This document shows positions 47,283 through 59,800 of a stretch of 64,000 bases of DNA, piece by piece. The stretch is from contig NC_016476.1 in assembly GCF_000226095.1 (NCBI RefSeq), forward strand, positions 4,092,001-4,156,000, in the 5' to 3' direction. Origin of the DNA: Thermothelomyces thermophilus ATCC 42464 (lineage: Eukaryota; Ascomycota; Sordariomycetes; Sordariales; Chaetomiaceae). The position numbers and the translations under genes were made by a program. The notes under the pieces were generated by a model, which saw nothing but the letters and a program-made list of their open reading frames with translations, searched no databases and was not told where the DNA came from. Numbering within the stretch: the first letter of the stretch is position 1; each line of letters starts with the position of its first letter.

Positions 47283-48907
47283 TGTGTCTCTTTGTCTCCC
47301 TGTTCTTGTCGTTGTCTTCTTTCTTGGCTCTGTGCAAGAGGACTTGAGGGTGTCGGTGGACGAGGTTGTTCAACCGCTTCTTACTTTGAGAGGAACTAGC
47401 CAAGAGACAAGAGGCACATCCACACCGTCTCAGGGGTTGGCCGTGAGAGAGGTCAACCGTTGGGATGCCGCGCAGACTTATGCTTCATCCGCCCTTCCCC
47501 CCTCCCCCCCCCTTTTTTTTTTGGGCTGCTCTCCCGCACCCACGGGCCGGGGAACATATGGGGGAAAGGAGGGGGGCACCCAGGTCGGAGGCATGGCATT
47601 GTACCGGGGAGAGATGAACTGATGCATGCAGGCACCCAGTGTCCACGTGTTGTGTATGCAGGGAGACGGAACTTTGGCCTAGCAAGGAGGAGTCGGGGAA
47701 GTTGATTTATTGCCGTCGACCCCACCATAACATCTAATAACCGGGCGTCTGGTTTGCGGAAGGAGAAGGACAAGCTCCAACATTGCCCAAGGTGCGGATC
47801 GTGCGGGGAAAGTTGGGGTTCTGGTTGCTCTGGCAGTGTTACCCGGGTAAATCGAGTGTTGTCGGGCACTCCAACTCCGGTTCACAACGGCCGTTGCCGT
47901 TGGAGAGACTTGTCTTTTTCCAGACAGCGTGAACTCATCCAAACTTGTTTTCCATGGGTTGCAACTTTGGGCATTTGGGGAGATAATCTACGCCACGCAC
48001 GAGAATACCTACTTAATACTAATTTATTCATTAACCTGACTAGATGCGAACGGCAAAATTCACGATGTAAATAAATGCAGCAAGGGGCGTGGAGTGGTTC
48101 GAGCATGACTCGCCGGACAAGTTGTTTGGGGGAAGGGGGGGGGACGAAGTCGAGCCTTGCTCTTCCTCCAGAAGTGTCCGAAGGAGCTGGCGCTTGCAGG
48201 ACATCTTGACTAATGCTTACCGGTGGCACAAATTAGCAGGACATAATTACATGAATCGTACCCCAACCAGCAACAAGAGGCTACTTAGCACAAAGTCTAC
48301 CCTGAAGGTGAAGTGACCTGCTCCGTCCCCGATGACTTGGCAATAGACTACTAGTTGATAAGCGTTCAAGTAGTCGGCGTGTGTTTAATTAGGTGTCTCT
48401 TCTGCCGATAGAGGCGGAGCACGCGTTAATTACTGCCTTTGGTACCACAGAGAATATCAAGACAGGGACGGAGAGGAAGAACAGTTACCTCTCGGTAGTA
48501 CAATAATCATAAGGGGACCAGTTCATAAATGTTAAGAAACAGAAGAAGCGTCGAAGGTTGAGGGGAAGCGAAGCAGAGGATTGGCAGATTGGGAGAACCG
48601 GGGATTCTGAAGCTGGTGATACTCTGGCATCAAGACGTATTTCGTCACCCATTAATGAATACAGACCTGGGGTCAGTTGAGAAACGGAAAAGGCTAGAGA
48701 ACGCGCTTGACAAGCACGGCATATACTGAGGATATCGTTCACATGATGCTCCGCTCTCCTATCATGCTGGTAGTCGCAGACTAGGAACACGGGAAGGAAC
48801 ACGGGAGTTGTTAATCAGGATAACCGATAATCACTGTAGACGTGGGCTCGATAAAACGACGCCAGTCAGTCCATTCCCATCGGTGCTTTTTTCTAGACCT
48901 TGTGTCG
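47283..48907. other. Intergenic, no convincing gene
   Basis: It contains a C-then-T homopolymer pair at 47500-47522 and a G-run at 48134-48143. Short overlapping frames show no features. Promoter of the flavin monooxygenase is expected at the left end. Confidence 0.4.
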
Positions 48908-50452
48908 TCACCTTCCTAGGTTGTTGACGACACTGGCTACCATAACAGCGACCTCGCGTTCCCAATGTTTCCCGCCTTCCTTCGTCTCACTTGCCCTCGA
49001 GGTCCCCTTGGCGGCTGCGGCCACCGCGCTGGGCAGCTGACTGCCTCTGGCCACGCACTCTCTAATGGCGTCGCCCACGCTCTGCCGGTTGGTCCTCAGC
49101 GTCCGCGCGGAGACTCCCCCCTTAGCGATGATCTCCTGCACCCTCGGCGCGAGACTGCTGGCCATGGTTCTCCAGTAGTAGCTCGCCAACGACCCGGTCT
49201 CGAGGTACGTCAGCAGCGGTTGCAGCATGTTTCCCCCGACCTGCGCCGCCTGCTTGGCCGGCACGCCCGGATGCGCCGGCGGCTTGGTTCCCTCCAAGAC
49301 GGCCTCCAGCGCCACGACGTTCTGGCACCGCGCGCTTACCTCGGCCAACGTCTTTTCCAGGCTCGGCAACGTCGCAAGCGCCCGCGACAGCCCCGCGATG
49401 CTGCTCTGCAGCGCCAACCTCAGATAGCCCTCGAGCGCCTGCAGCATCAACGAAGGCACCCAGCGCTCCCCACTCTTGGTCGGCGCCGGCGTCAGCAGCC
49501 ACAGCGCCACGAGCGCCGACACCGTTCGCGCCTTGGTTTCCTCCAATTGCGCAAACGTCGCGGCAGACATGGACAGGGAGGAGGAGGAGGAGGAGGAGGA
49601 GGTAGAAGAAGAGACGCCGCCCATCATCGAGAACTCCCTCACCACCCGCTCGGCCGTCTCGCGCACCGCCCGCTCGATCGGGCCCACCACGCCTTCCCGC
49701 AACGTCCGCACCACCCCGACGCGGTCCAGGCCGTACCCCTCGGCCCCCGGCGTTCCAGCGCCCGCAAACACCTCCCGCAGCGCGAGCAGCGTGTGCGCGC
49801 ACCGCACCAGCGCGCGATGGTCCTCCCGGCTGCTGCCACCGCCGGCCCTCCCGGGGCCAGAGGCAGTCGCACTTGTCGTCGTCATCGTTGTTGTTATTGT
49901 TGTTGTTGATGATGATGATGATGATGATGATGTGCTGCTAGAAGCAGCAGGGGCGGTGCCGATCAGCTCGGCATGCTGGGCCTCGAGGCGGCGGCCGAGT
50001 TGCAGGCAGCGGCTGACGGCGCGGGCGAGACGGAGAGTGTCCCACAGGCGGGAAGCGACGGCGCGGACCTGGTCTGCCTCGGCATGCTTCTGGGTGACCT
50101 CGCGGTCGAGCTGGGCGTAGCTGTCGTTGAGGGCGGTGATCTGGGTTTGCAACTGGGTGAGGATGTGGTTGCTCGCTTCCGCATTGTCCTGGGTGTACTG
50201 GAGGAGGGGTAGGGCGGAGCGGGTGGTGAGCGAGTCAATGTGCGAGTCGATCTCTTGGATGTCGAAGAGCACGCGCGAGAGCGGGGTGGAGAGGTCCAGG
50301 GGCGTGTCGGACGGGTTGTTGGTTGCGAGGACGAGCGTGTTGGCGAAGGAGGCGGGGGTGAAGGAGGGATCGAGGAAGGTCTCGTAGTCAATGTATGACG
50401 GCTCGCTGTCGTCGAGCGTGGCGGGGCCGGTCGGCGTTGTTTGCGTGCTCAT
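48908..50452 (-). CDS. COG5: Conserved oligomeric Golgi complex subunit 5
   Basis: One exon encodes 514 residues. The N-terminus (SYIDYETFLDPSFTPASFANTLV, then LSRVLFDIQEIDSHIDSL) is diagnostic of Cog5, followed by a predicted coiled coil at about 85-165 with heptad-like Leu/Ala spacing. Cog5 belongs to lobe B of the COG tether, which captures intra-Golgi retrograde vesicles and keeps glycosylation enzymes in place. Two Ser/Thr homopolymer loops (about 170-195 and 280-297), encoded by TCC/TCA microsatellites, are strain-variable candidates. The C-terminal half holds helical stretches such as LQALEGYLRLALQSSIAGL. Length fits the shorter fungal Cog5 proteins. No intron is needed. Confidence 0.88.
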   Translation of the reverse strand: MSTQTTPTGPATLDDSEPSYIDYETFLDPSFTPASFANTLVLATNNPSDTPLDLSTPLSRVLFDIQEIDSHIDSLTTRSALPLLQYTQDNAEASNHILTQLQTQITALNDSYAQLDREVTQKHAEADQVRAVASRLWDTLRLARAVSRCLQLGRRLEAQHAELIGTAPAASSSTSSSSSSSSTTTITTTMTTTSATASGPGRAGGGSSREDHRALVRCAHTLLALREVFAGAGTPGAEGYGLDRVGVVRTLREGVVGPIERAVRETAERVVREFSMMGGVSSSTSSSSSSSSLSMSAATFAQLEETKARTVSALVALWLLTPAPTKSGERWVPSLMLQALEGYLRLALQSSIAGLSRALATLPSLEKTLAEVSARCQNVVALEAVLEGTKPPAHPGVPAKQAAQVGGNMLQPLLTYLETGSLASYYWRTMASSLAPRVQEIIAKGGVSARTLRTNRQSVGDAIRECVARGSQLPSAVAAAAKGTSRASETKEGGKHWEREVAVMVASVVNNLGR

Positions 50453-51511
50453 CCTGGCGGTTGCGAGCTTGTTGCCGTCGTTCTTCGCGGCGACCGAGGA
50501 CGCTGGTCAGGGTTGTCCTGCCGGTTTGCTGCTTGCTGGCGCCAAGAACCCGCCGCGCGCTGAGGCCAAATTGTCGGGACGCGACCCTGAAGGCTCGGAA
50601 GGCCGGGCGTTGGTCTGGCCAGGTGCAATCCGCAGTGGATCCCTGCTTGCCGCCCGGCATAGTTATAGTGTAGTGTACGGAGTACGGATCCGTACTGTAC
50701 GTACTGCCCCGCGGGACCCGCAGGTTACCGCGATTGTGCGCTGAGAGCCCTGCTGCACCGCTGGTCAGTGAGGTCATCACAGTCACGAACACAGTACTGT
50801 GTACGTTGATGACGTTTTGCTCGGGAGAAATCTCACTCTCCGCTTACTCCATGTTGTCGATAGAATAACTTGACATTGGGGTTATCACTTCCCAGTGTTC
50901 GGATTGTACAAATGAATTGGCGTCCTTTGACCCCGATTATTGAATGACGATAGGGCATCCCAGAAAAGAAGGAAAGAAATATTGTGACAATTCGACGTCT
51001 TGTCCGGACCTGGGGTGGAATTTAAAAATTGGATGTGAAGTCGAGTGTTCTTTAGTAGTAAAAGTATAACTACCAATTACATGGTAGGTACAGTGCAGCT
51101 TGCGGCGCCTTGCATTTGGCCACTCCCCACTTGAGCGATTAAACTTTCCGGAAGGAGCGGAAGGCTCGGCAGGAGAGCTCGCCGCCGCGCCGAACAAATG
51201 GTTTGCAAGTAAGCGCCGCGCGCCACCCCCGGACTCGATCTCGTCTTTTGCGGCAGCCGAAGAAGATCCGGGCACTTCTTCTTACCTGTCGAGATCGATC
51301 GTCAGAGCCGCGTCCCGGTCCTCGAAATGCCCTAAGCTTTGGCTGCGACGGCTTGCGCCAATGCGGTTGCTCGATTGCTCAATCGCTCAATCGCTTTATT
51401 CCTTCCTTCGCTTTCTCGACCGCCCAGTTCTCTCGTACGCAGCGCCGTTTCCTCCCCGGCTTCTTACGTCCCACGGCCGCTGTTCACTACCGCTGCTGTC
51501 CACCTCCCAAG
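50453..51511. other. Divergent promoter region between COG5 and DUF2434 gene
   Basis: Both flanking genes are transcribed away from this 1.06-kb region, so it should hold two promoters. It contains the AGTACGGATCCGTACT palindrome at 50681-50696 and pyrimidine-rich DNA before 51512. Confidence 0.5.
50681..50696. promoter_or_regulatory. 16-bp perfect palindrome in TACGGAGTAC-rich DNA
   Basis: AGTACGGATCCGTACT is its own reverse complement and overlaps further TACGGAGTAC and GTACGTAC motifs (50675-50706). It lies about 230 bp upstream of the COG5 start codon. It may be a factor-binding site or a footprint of a widespread fungal short repeat. Confidence 0.35.
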
Positions 51512-53253
51512 ATGTCTTTATTAGAAGCCCGCGAAGCCCTCAGCTTTCCGCCAGGCAATTCCGGCAATCTCACCGATACCGTGATCGACAACGTCCACTT
51601 CAATCTCACAACCCTCGAGCACTGGAATTACACTTACTTCTCGAACGGGACCCTGTCCAACGGCTCGTGGTGTTTTCTTACCTTCCCCCCCTACACGCCC
51701 GCCTACGTCTTCCCGAACGGCACCTTCCTCAACGCGACAAAATGCTGGTCCCCCACCGAGTCCATCAGGGAGCGCGGCGGCGTTGCCATTGGTTATGCCG
51801 TTCTGTTCGGCATCACCCTTATCCTGACGCTGGTCAACCTCCATAAACACGGAAGGCTCCACCTCCCGGCAGAGAAGCGCTTCTACCCCATCGGACGAAG
51901 ATGGCAGTGGTACTGGGCCTCCTTCGTGTGCGCCACTGCCATGGTCAGTCTCTTCGTCTCGATCGACGTCGACCGCTATTATCTCCCCGAGTTGCCAGTC
52001 ATCCTCACCACCTTCTTCTGGTATCTGATGCAGATGGGCACTGTCGCCCTTGTCTGGGAAGCTGTGCGGCACTGGGGAAGCTGGATGGAGCGCCAGTTTA
52101 TCGATCCGGACCCCTTTACTCTGCGGCAGGACGACAGGCGGGCCAGGGTAGAGCTCTACCTGCCGTTGCTCTTCTACCTCTTCCTCTGGCTGGTACGCTC
52201 CGCATGCCCAATCTCTTCCGCCCGTAAGCTCACCCAGATCTCTCGCAGAACTTCTTCATGATTGTTCCGCGGAAATGGTCGGCCATCCAGCATCAACGCT
52301 CCCCCGAACAGACTCTCCTAGAAGCTGCACCGAGCGCTACCGATTCCCGGTTCAAGGCCGGGGCTTTCATGCTCGTCGGCTGCTGGTTGGTCACTGTGTT
52401 CTCCCTGCGGCACTCGATTAAATATTATTGCCCTCAGAACCGTGGCATCTTCAACCGCATCATAGGATTTGTCCGTTACACACCTCTCCGTTTCGCTCTC
52501 ATCATACCCTTAGCCGCCGCTCTCATCGCCTACCAAATCCTAGTGGCCTTCCGCTTCGAGTACGGCCCCGTCAAGGTTGGTGGCAACGACGCAGCCATCT
52601 TCGTAGGCGGATACACCCCTTCCTTCCTCATCCTCGTGGTGCAAATCGTGTTTGGGCTCATCAACCCAAACGAAGACCGAGAGCTGCAGCGCCAGCGCCG
52701 CGAACGGAACCAAGTGCTCAACAGAGAAATGGGCATTGTTCCTAAACCGTCGTGGTGGCGCCGCGTCAACGGCGAATATATGGATCCCAACGAGGGCATG
52801 CGCGAACGCCTGATGCGCAATGTCCGCGAAGTCCACGGCACCAAGCCGGCCGCGTCAGCCACGGTGAGCGGCGCCGACGCTCAGCATGAAGGGCTCGGTG
52901 TGCCTCTCGACATGACCCCCATCTCTTCCCCACCACTCGCATCCCCCAGGGTGACCCGCCCTCCAATGCAGCCATACACCGGAAGATCGGAGAGAAGACG
53001 GGAGGAGCGCACAGCGGAACTTGCCGCCGGCCTTCTCTACCCCATAGCGGCGCAGAATTCAGCTGCCACCGCCGCCCGCAGGCGCGAAGAGTTGATGAAG
53101 GACGGCCCACCCCCTTCTTACACCGAAACGGTCAGGGGCGCCCAGCCCACCCCCAATAGCGCGCCAAATGTAACGAGGACCTTGACCGGCCAATCGTCGT
53201 TGGGCTCGACTAACCAGCCGCCACAGCAGATCAGGAGTATGTTGGATGTGTGA
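51512..53253 (+). CDS. DUF2434 integral membrane protein
   Basis: Two exons (51512-52192 and 52249-53253) encode 561 residues. The lumenal or extracellular N-terminus (NLTDTVIDNVHFNLTTLEHWNYTYFSNGTLSNGSW) carries about seven N-glycosylation sequons and matches the fungal DUF2434 family. Helices can be read at about 93-113, 137-156, 164-186, 216-234, 275-293 and 318-340, plus one near 365-390. The pattern fits a seven-helix protein with a long cytosolic tail from about 395, rich in Arg, Pro and Ser and ending with a PPPSYTE motif (a possible PY/WW ligand). The 56-bp intron falls inside a helix. The family has no established biochemical function. A cell-surface or secretory-pathway location is inferred from the sequons. 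Confidence 0.85.
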
Positions 53254-54668
53254 GACGAATAAGAGGGTCATAGAACAGAAGGAACCTCTTTACACAGTCC
53301 TCTTTTTTTTAGAAAAAAAAAGGCGGCATGCCTGCTTCCTGGTTCAGTAGCAGGACCCCGGGCGCGTAAAGGATGTATGCCATGCTGCCGCCTAGCCATT
53401 GAAGGGGCCACCGTCCCAGTCCGTCAAGGAGCATGTTGTCCTTGAACAGACTGCATAGCTGGGGCTCTCGAGTTTGTGTGCCGCGCTGCAACCTACTCAG
53501 CTACATTTCGAGGCCGACGTGGCGCCGTAGGGTATGCGAATCAGAAACACGCCCTTGCTTGCTTGTTGGCGAACCCGGCCGAGGGAGGCGAGTCCAGCGA
53601 CCCCACGGACTGGGCGTTGGCCTTTTAAGAGGCAACGCATAACATCAGCCGTGTAGTTTCGCAGCATAATGTTTTGGATATCTCGTCATTTTGTATAGCT
53701 CTTGTAATTATTAGACGTGGGATCACTGCTGATTAACACATTGGCGTTTACTCCGCGGATCGGTACACTGGGCGCACTATCCTTCTCAGGAAACAGATAA
53801 AGATTCTCAAATGCTCTGCTTGACAAGATTTCTAAGAAAGGCAAGAGAAGTCTGGAAAATGTGACCTACCATGCAAGCTAAAGAGATATTAACTCCAATA
53901 TTACAGCGGCTACAGAGTTTCAACCGAAAGGAGAGTCCAAGCGTGTGCAAAACATGCAGCACTAACCGCCCCCGAGTTTCGCTGAAAGAAGACACATTCA
54001 AGATACACAAGATCAACGCGTCTGAATTGAACGGTCATTTGAAGTATGACTGGATGTTGGAAGCTAATCCCAGAACAGAGGTTTGTTCGTGTTCTCAACT
54101 CTTCCATGCCAAGTGTCGCCCCATCACCCAACTATGCACCGACCCAAGCACCCCTGAAAAGCAAACCCAAGAATGCAAGATCCCATAACCCCCCGCTAAC
54201 CAACCGTCTGAAAAAAACATATCGAGCCGCCCCGCCGAGTTGAGAGTTGGGTATCCCTATGGCCTGGTTCCATTCTGTCGTTTCGTCGTCATAAAATATG
54301 AGATGAGCGAGGAGGTAGAAAAACAACTAGATGATAAACGTCGTTGCATCACAGGTTCAAGATAGACTCGGAAACATCACAAGACGAGAAATTGCGACAA
54401 AGGAAAATTAACAAGGAAAACAAAACCGATCTAAATCAACTCCGACCAAAAGTAGCCTGTCCCAGCCTGCACGTTTCGAAAAGGGAGAGAAAATGCAAAG
54501 AGCGTCGAGGCTCGTGGTGATATCATATGCCAGCGAATGATCGCATATCCTGAGAGGAAATCAACCGGGCGCAGAGTGTGGAGCATCTCGGGCGCCGCTG
54601 AACTCACGGGAGGTACCCGTATGTTTGATCATAATCCTGATGCAGCAACGGCGCAAACCACAAGCATT
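53254..54668. other. Convergent intergenic region
   Basis: The DUF2434 gene and the C2H2 factor gene end facing each other here. T/A runs at 53304-53322 could mark 3' ends. Frames near 53871-54240 lack features. Confidence 0.4.
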
Positions 54669-56851
54669 TCAATAAGCGGTTGCGGCGTTGTTCTGGCCGG
54701 TGGCAACGGCGACAAGTGCCTCCAGGCGCCTCATAGATTCTGGTTCACCTCCTTGATTCGGAGATCGCTCAGGAATCTGTTCCATCCGTTCGACCCGCTC
54801 TACTCGCTCAGTTCGCTCCATCGGGGAGCCCGGTTGATGCTGGTGGATGACAGGCTGTTGATCGCGAACTGGGAAGCCCTGGAAGGAGCTGACGTTAGGG
54901 TGAACGATACGGTCGACGTGGGAACGGCCTTCATGTATCGTTTCACCCGTAGGATAGCTGGAGACTGGACCGTTATACCATCCATGCCGCCTAGACTCGC
55001 GCGGTGTGTTAAAGGAAGGCGCCGACACAGTGTGTTGGTGCCGAGGTCCGAAAATGTTTGGAGGTGTCGTCGGTGCCACCGGAGGGTGCACCGCCGGTGA
55101 GGGCTTGACCTCGGGTTCGAACCTCACCCGGGTCTGTTCAGCCCGGGCATGGAGCGCCTGGTTCGCCTCGCTAGCCCAAGCACCTGCGCCATCTCTTGGC
55201 GGCGTATTGATATCTAATCTGTTCAACCCACGATCTAAGCTCGAATCCCACTGGGACGCGCGACTCCGCTGGTCTTCTGTGCCGGTCCCGCCGGCTTGGA
55301 ATCCCGCGGGCGGCCTGGAGATCCCCGAATCAATCATCATCGGGGAGGGGTTTCGTGGGGGTGGTGCAAGTCGTGTGAACTCGTCAAAAGATTCGATGCC
55401 GGGAAGGCGCAATGGCTGTCCTTGTTGTTGGCCCCCAGTGTTGGGAGGGGGGAGAGTGACGGTGTCTGGAGGGAACTGTGACGGAGTGATGACCTGACTC
55501 AGCCTGCTTGCCCCATTGTAATCGCGTGTATCGGGGTGCCATGTTCGTCTGCGCCATGCCTCGTCCGCCGCCGATGACGTGGAGTCTCGGCGGGACCAAG
55601 TCGCTGTCGATGTTGTGGGTGAAGCCAGAAGACTGCTCTGCGATGGCGAGAATGCGCCCGAGTTGGACGAGTTCAACATCGAGGGGCCAAGGATCGGAGC
55701 CCTCACACCGGCACCGTGAGGCGACTGGAAAGGATTGCCACCGGAGGGGACGCTCAGGCGGCGGCCGGGCGTTCTAGAGCCGGGGGTGTACATGCTGTGT
55801 GCTCGTGAGTGAGATGACCCGGGTAACATGACTGGTCCCCATCGGGGGCTGTTTTGGCCCGTAGAGAAAGTAGCTGAAGTGGGAGTGCTGAAGTCTCCCG
55901 GTGAAGGTGCTCTGTAGTATTGGCCGTCGGGGCCACGATACGATTCAAGCGACATTCGAGACCGGGGATCTGCCATGACAAGAGGTGGCGGCCTCCGCCG
56001 AGCATCGCTCACGCTGTAGCCCGAAGCGATTGAGCTGACACTGGTGATGCTAGAAGTCGATAGTGACTTTGAATGACCTCGCCCGCCGGGTCCGACACTG
56101 CCCGCTGTTGAGGCCCTGGTCCTACCTGGTTGGCGCACCCTGTCGGTCCTGATCTGTCTCTGGAACCGTGTTCCGGTAGCCGCGAGCGAGTCGATCGGGA
56201 TATCTTCGTTTACGTGCACGGTCTGGGCATGCTGTCGCAGGTTATCAAGTCGGGAGAAGCGTCGGGAGCAGTGACATTGGAAAGGGCGTTCCCCGGTGTG
56301 TTTTCTAAAGAAACAAGCATCGCCGTCAGCGTCAGTCCAGCGTTGTCTTCCGGGGGAGCTGGGCGTTACCTGATATGCCGCGCTAAATGCTCACTCCTGG
56401 TGAAGCTTAGATTACAAGGCGGATAGTCAGTGCAGTAGAACCGCTGTGACTTCTTCTTCTTGGATTTTGTGCCATCTCCGTTCACACTTTCGTCTTCCGA
56501 GGCAGGAGCGTCATCGGCGGCATGCGCATCCCCGTCAGATTCCTCCATGTCCACATTATCAGGATCTTTGGACGCCTTCGGGGGCTGTGTCTGTTCCTTT
56601 TTTGGGGCGGTTGTCCCGGGCTCGGGCACTTGTACCGACTCTGGAAAGGGCGACGTCGGAAGGGGCTTCTGAGATGCCAAGGCACCGGTGCCGAAGCTCG
56701 CGCGAGTGGGCATTGTGGACTCATCTAAGCGGTTCGTCGTTTGGGTCGGCGCGGTGGTTGGTCGTGGCGTCATTGGTGACGTCGATAGAGTGTCCCTAGC
56801 GGCTTCTCCCGTCGCCAGCGGACTGTTAACTGGGCGAAATGCTGCAGCCAT
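54669..56851 (-). CDS. Two-finger C2H2 transcription factor (Usv1/Rsv1-like)
   Basis: Two exons (56370-56851 and 54669-56304) encode 705 residues. The N-terminus is Thr/Pro/Ser-rich, then acidic (DMEESDGD), then carries a basic KSKKKK stretch that may be a nuclear signal. Two zinc fingers follow at about 143-166 and 172-194: [26 protein letters not shown], with the HTGERPFQ linker, and [21 protein letters not shown]. The [12 protein letters not shown] and [11 protein letters not shown]-reading helices resemble yeast Usv1/Rgm1 and fission yeast Rsv1, which regulate carbon and stress responses. Finger 2 has a C-x-C spacing. The intron splits the first finger just after HIR. The C-terminal 500 residues are disordered and Ser/Pro/Gln-rich. 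The targets are unknown. Confidence 0.88.
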
Positions 56852-59800
56852 CGTCGAGAGCCTATGCGCGCGCGATGTTTGAAAGAACCGTGGGGTTGCT
56901 GCAACGGGGTCGAGAGGCGACTAGATATGGGTGGGCGCCTGGCGAGGCTGAGACGGCCAAACCCGCTGCAGGGGTAAATGCGGGGGGTTGTGTTTGGGAA
57001 TGATTGCGACGACGGTAGAGGGGGCAAATTTTGGAAGGTCGGACGCAGAGGAGGGATCAAGTCCGAGGATGCAAAACGGAATCTGGGCGCCGAGAGCAAC
57101 TCATTCGCCGTGTCCTAGCCGCAACGGCAAGGCGCGCGAGGATTGCAGGAGCGGGCTGGCAAAGTGTTTGTCGCACGGTTGGGCTGCTGTGAAAAAGAAA
57201 AAAAGATGGCGAGGCCGGATGGAGCCAAAGGTTCCAGGTTCCGGTTCCCGGTGGGGATTACTGGGGCGGGCGGACAGGGACAGGCCGTACTGTGAGGGAA
57301 GTCGATCGCCAGCAAACGCATTCCACGCTGGTTGCCGTCGAGAGATGATGCGCCAAGCAAGGAAAAAAAAACGTCACACGAAGGAAGGAAGTTAACAAAA
57401 GTCTGGCCGAAGGTGTCGGGTCCCCTCTTCGGGTTTGGCAGGCAGTAAGGGAGCGTGCGCTGTGGCAAGGTGTGCGGCGAGACGCAGGGGATGCTATGCG
57501 ATTGCCCGAGATATGGGTGTCGACAGCGTCTGATCCCGTCAGCCGGGAGCCGCAGCAGCCGAGCTACCCTCCTGCTCACTGGCACACGACGTTAACGGCC
57601 AACCAAGGCGCTCTCGGGCCCGCGATCTCAGGGCAGTTGCCGTTTGCAGATTGTGTGCGGACAGTCAAGTAGTTACAGATTACTTCGCAGCAGTGCGCGG
57701 GTTCCTAGGACCCGACTGTGTGTGAATGAATTCGAGTCAGACCCACGATTCCGGCCAGAGGGAGGTACGAGTATGGAATCTTGGCAAGGAGAAACTCGTG
57801 GAATAGCTCCTGCTGTCAAGCATCCTTTTGAATGACCCAAGCCTCCGGCGAGGAAAGAGTACTCTGTAAATCCATGGAGTAATGGGGGAGGAAAGAGGGG
57901 CAGAAAGAGCTCCAAGATGGGTTTAGCGGCCCTGGAGGTTGGGCTTTCCCCGCCACAAAATACACTACTGTGTAGGTCCTTGTTTCCAGGTTTACCCACT
58001 TCAAACAGCAGCCTAAGCCAGCTCGGCTGGGGTTCAGTGGCTTGACGGGCTTTGGCTTTGAAGGGGAGGCTGAAAGGCAAGAGCAGCTCCAACGGAGGTG
58101 TGATGCGTTTTGTTACGCCGAGTGCGGTAATAGTTGCACAATCCAAGAGTCGTCTGAGTCAGACGAGACAGGGTCACGGTGTGTTGGGTGCCCCGAAAAC
58201 CGCGCCAATTCGGCTACGTAGCGGCGTAGTGCGGCCCGGTTTGTGTGGCCTAGACGCTTCTCCGTCCGTCTCTTCTGCTCCCCCTGCGCTCCCAGTCCCA
58301 CCGGTTTCTCGCGCAGCTGCCGGGTACCTGGCGTGCTGGCTTCTGAATGCAGCTGCACCTGCCGGGTACCTGAAAGTCGCCCCTTTTAGTGGGGACCACA
58401 ACCGAGTACTCAAAGGGCACGGCAAGTCGATCCGGCTGTGCCGTTGGGTTGCGGATCGACTCACTCAACTCTCAACAACGAGACTGCGGGGTCGAGTGCG
58501 ACAAAATGCTGCTTCATCGCAAGACAGGCGCGTGCGCGTCTACAAAAAAGAAGAGACATTCAACGGTACTGTCTTGCATCGTGGTGCGGTGTGGCGTTGG
58601 GGCTAAATACCGTTTGCTTTCTCTTCACCCTGGAACGCGCCTGTCTAACAAATGAGAGGCCAGATGCTCACAGTGAGACGGACATCCAAATATCGGATCG
58701 AACTGATCAGCGGCGGTGTCGGCGAGGTTGGGTGTCATGGCCAGGTCTTTTGAGCGACCAACAGCCAGCGCATTGCGTCATCATGGATGATGGAGACCCA
58801 CGGGCCCACCTGGGACGCTGACCTTACCCATGAGAAGCATGCTGATTACACACAGACAAGCCCAGGTACTTTGAGTTAGCAGATTGCGTCGGTACAAGCC
58901 GGCACGAAAGCATACCCCCCAGATGCTTTGCACATACCAGAAGTTTCGGGCATCTGTGAGGTTTGAAGCCGATGTTACTGCTACACAACGGACTACGGTG
59001 TGCGGTAGACGAGGAAATGGAATGGGTGTATGTATGTACTTGGGTAAGTTGAAGGCAGAGAGCTGCCCAGATGTGCGGTGGGCCTGGATTCTGCGACATG
59101 CATGGCCGAGGGGGCAGTGTCGCGGCCAGGTGACGAGGGCACACGGACCTGTCAGATGCGCCGTTCACGATGTTGTGTAGTGTTGCAGGCAAGACCCAAG
59201 CCCAAGATCGAATATAAAACCACGACGTGGCCGGATGCACTACAGGGCGGTCTGTAGGGGGCCAGCACCTTGTGGGCCCGACAGCTTCACGTCTTACCTA
59301 GATTTGCACTCGAACATCTTGTCAGGGCCTCCGCCGTGGTAGTTGATTCAGGGTTGTCCGCTCCGACATCTACGAACCAGTTTTGGTTCTTTGCCGTGGT
59401 CACACTCTCGATCAATACTGAACGCGACCGCCGTGGCTAGCGGTGTATTGCTTAGCAAGCAAGAACACAGGGCGTGCCCTTAGGCCTAGGAAATGCCCAG
59501 GAAATGTCCGAGTTTCACCTTCCCGGACCACCGCCAGTCGGCAAACGGAACAAGGCTGTGCGTCACGTCCGATAAAAACCAGCACCGAAGCACCGGCGGC
59601 GCCATATATTATCATTATTAACAACCAAATCCCTTTGCCTCTAATCTCCAAACGGACCTTCCTCCATCTTCCCGGGCTTCCTAATCAGGCAAGTCTTTGG
59701 TATTATTGTCAAGATAGCCATACACACACGTTTATGATCCCTATTTTACCACCCCATCCTTTGTCCCTGCTACGTGTTGAGTCTCCTTGCTGGGCATTTG

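Noticed and set aside
57115-57585. 156-codon minus-strand frame upstream of the C2H2 factor
   Set aside because: Pro/Cys/Arg-rich random-looking text with no motif. It more likely lies in the factor's leader or promoter.
58052-58821. Overlapping plus-strand frames of 90-185 codons
   Set aside because: The region lacks codon-like structure and any recognisable feature. Frames on both strands overlap equally.
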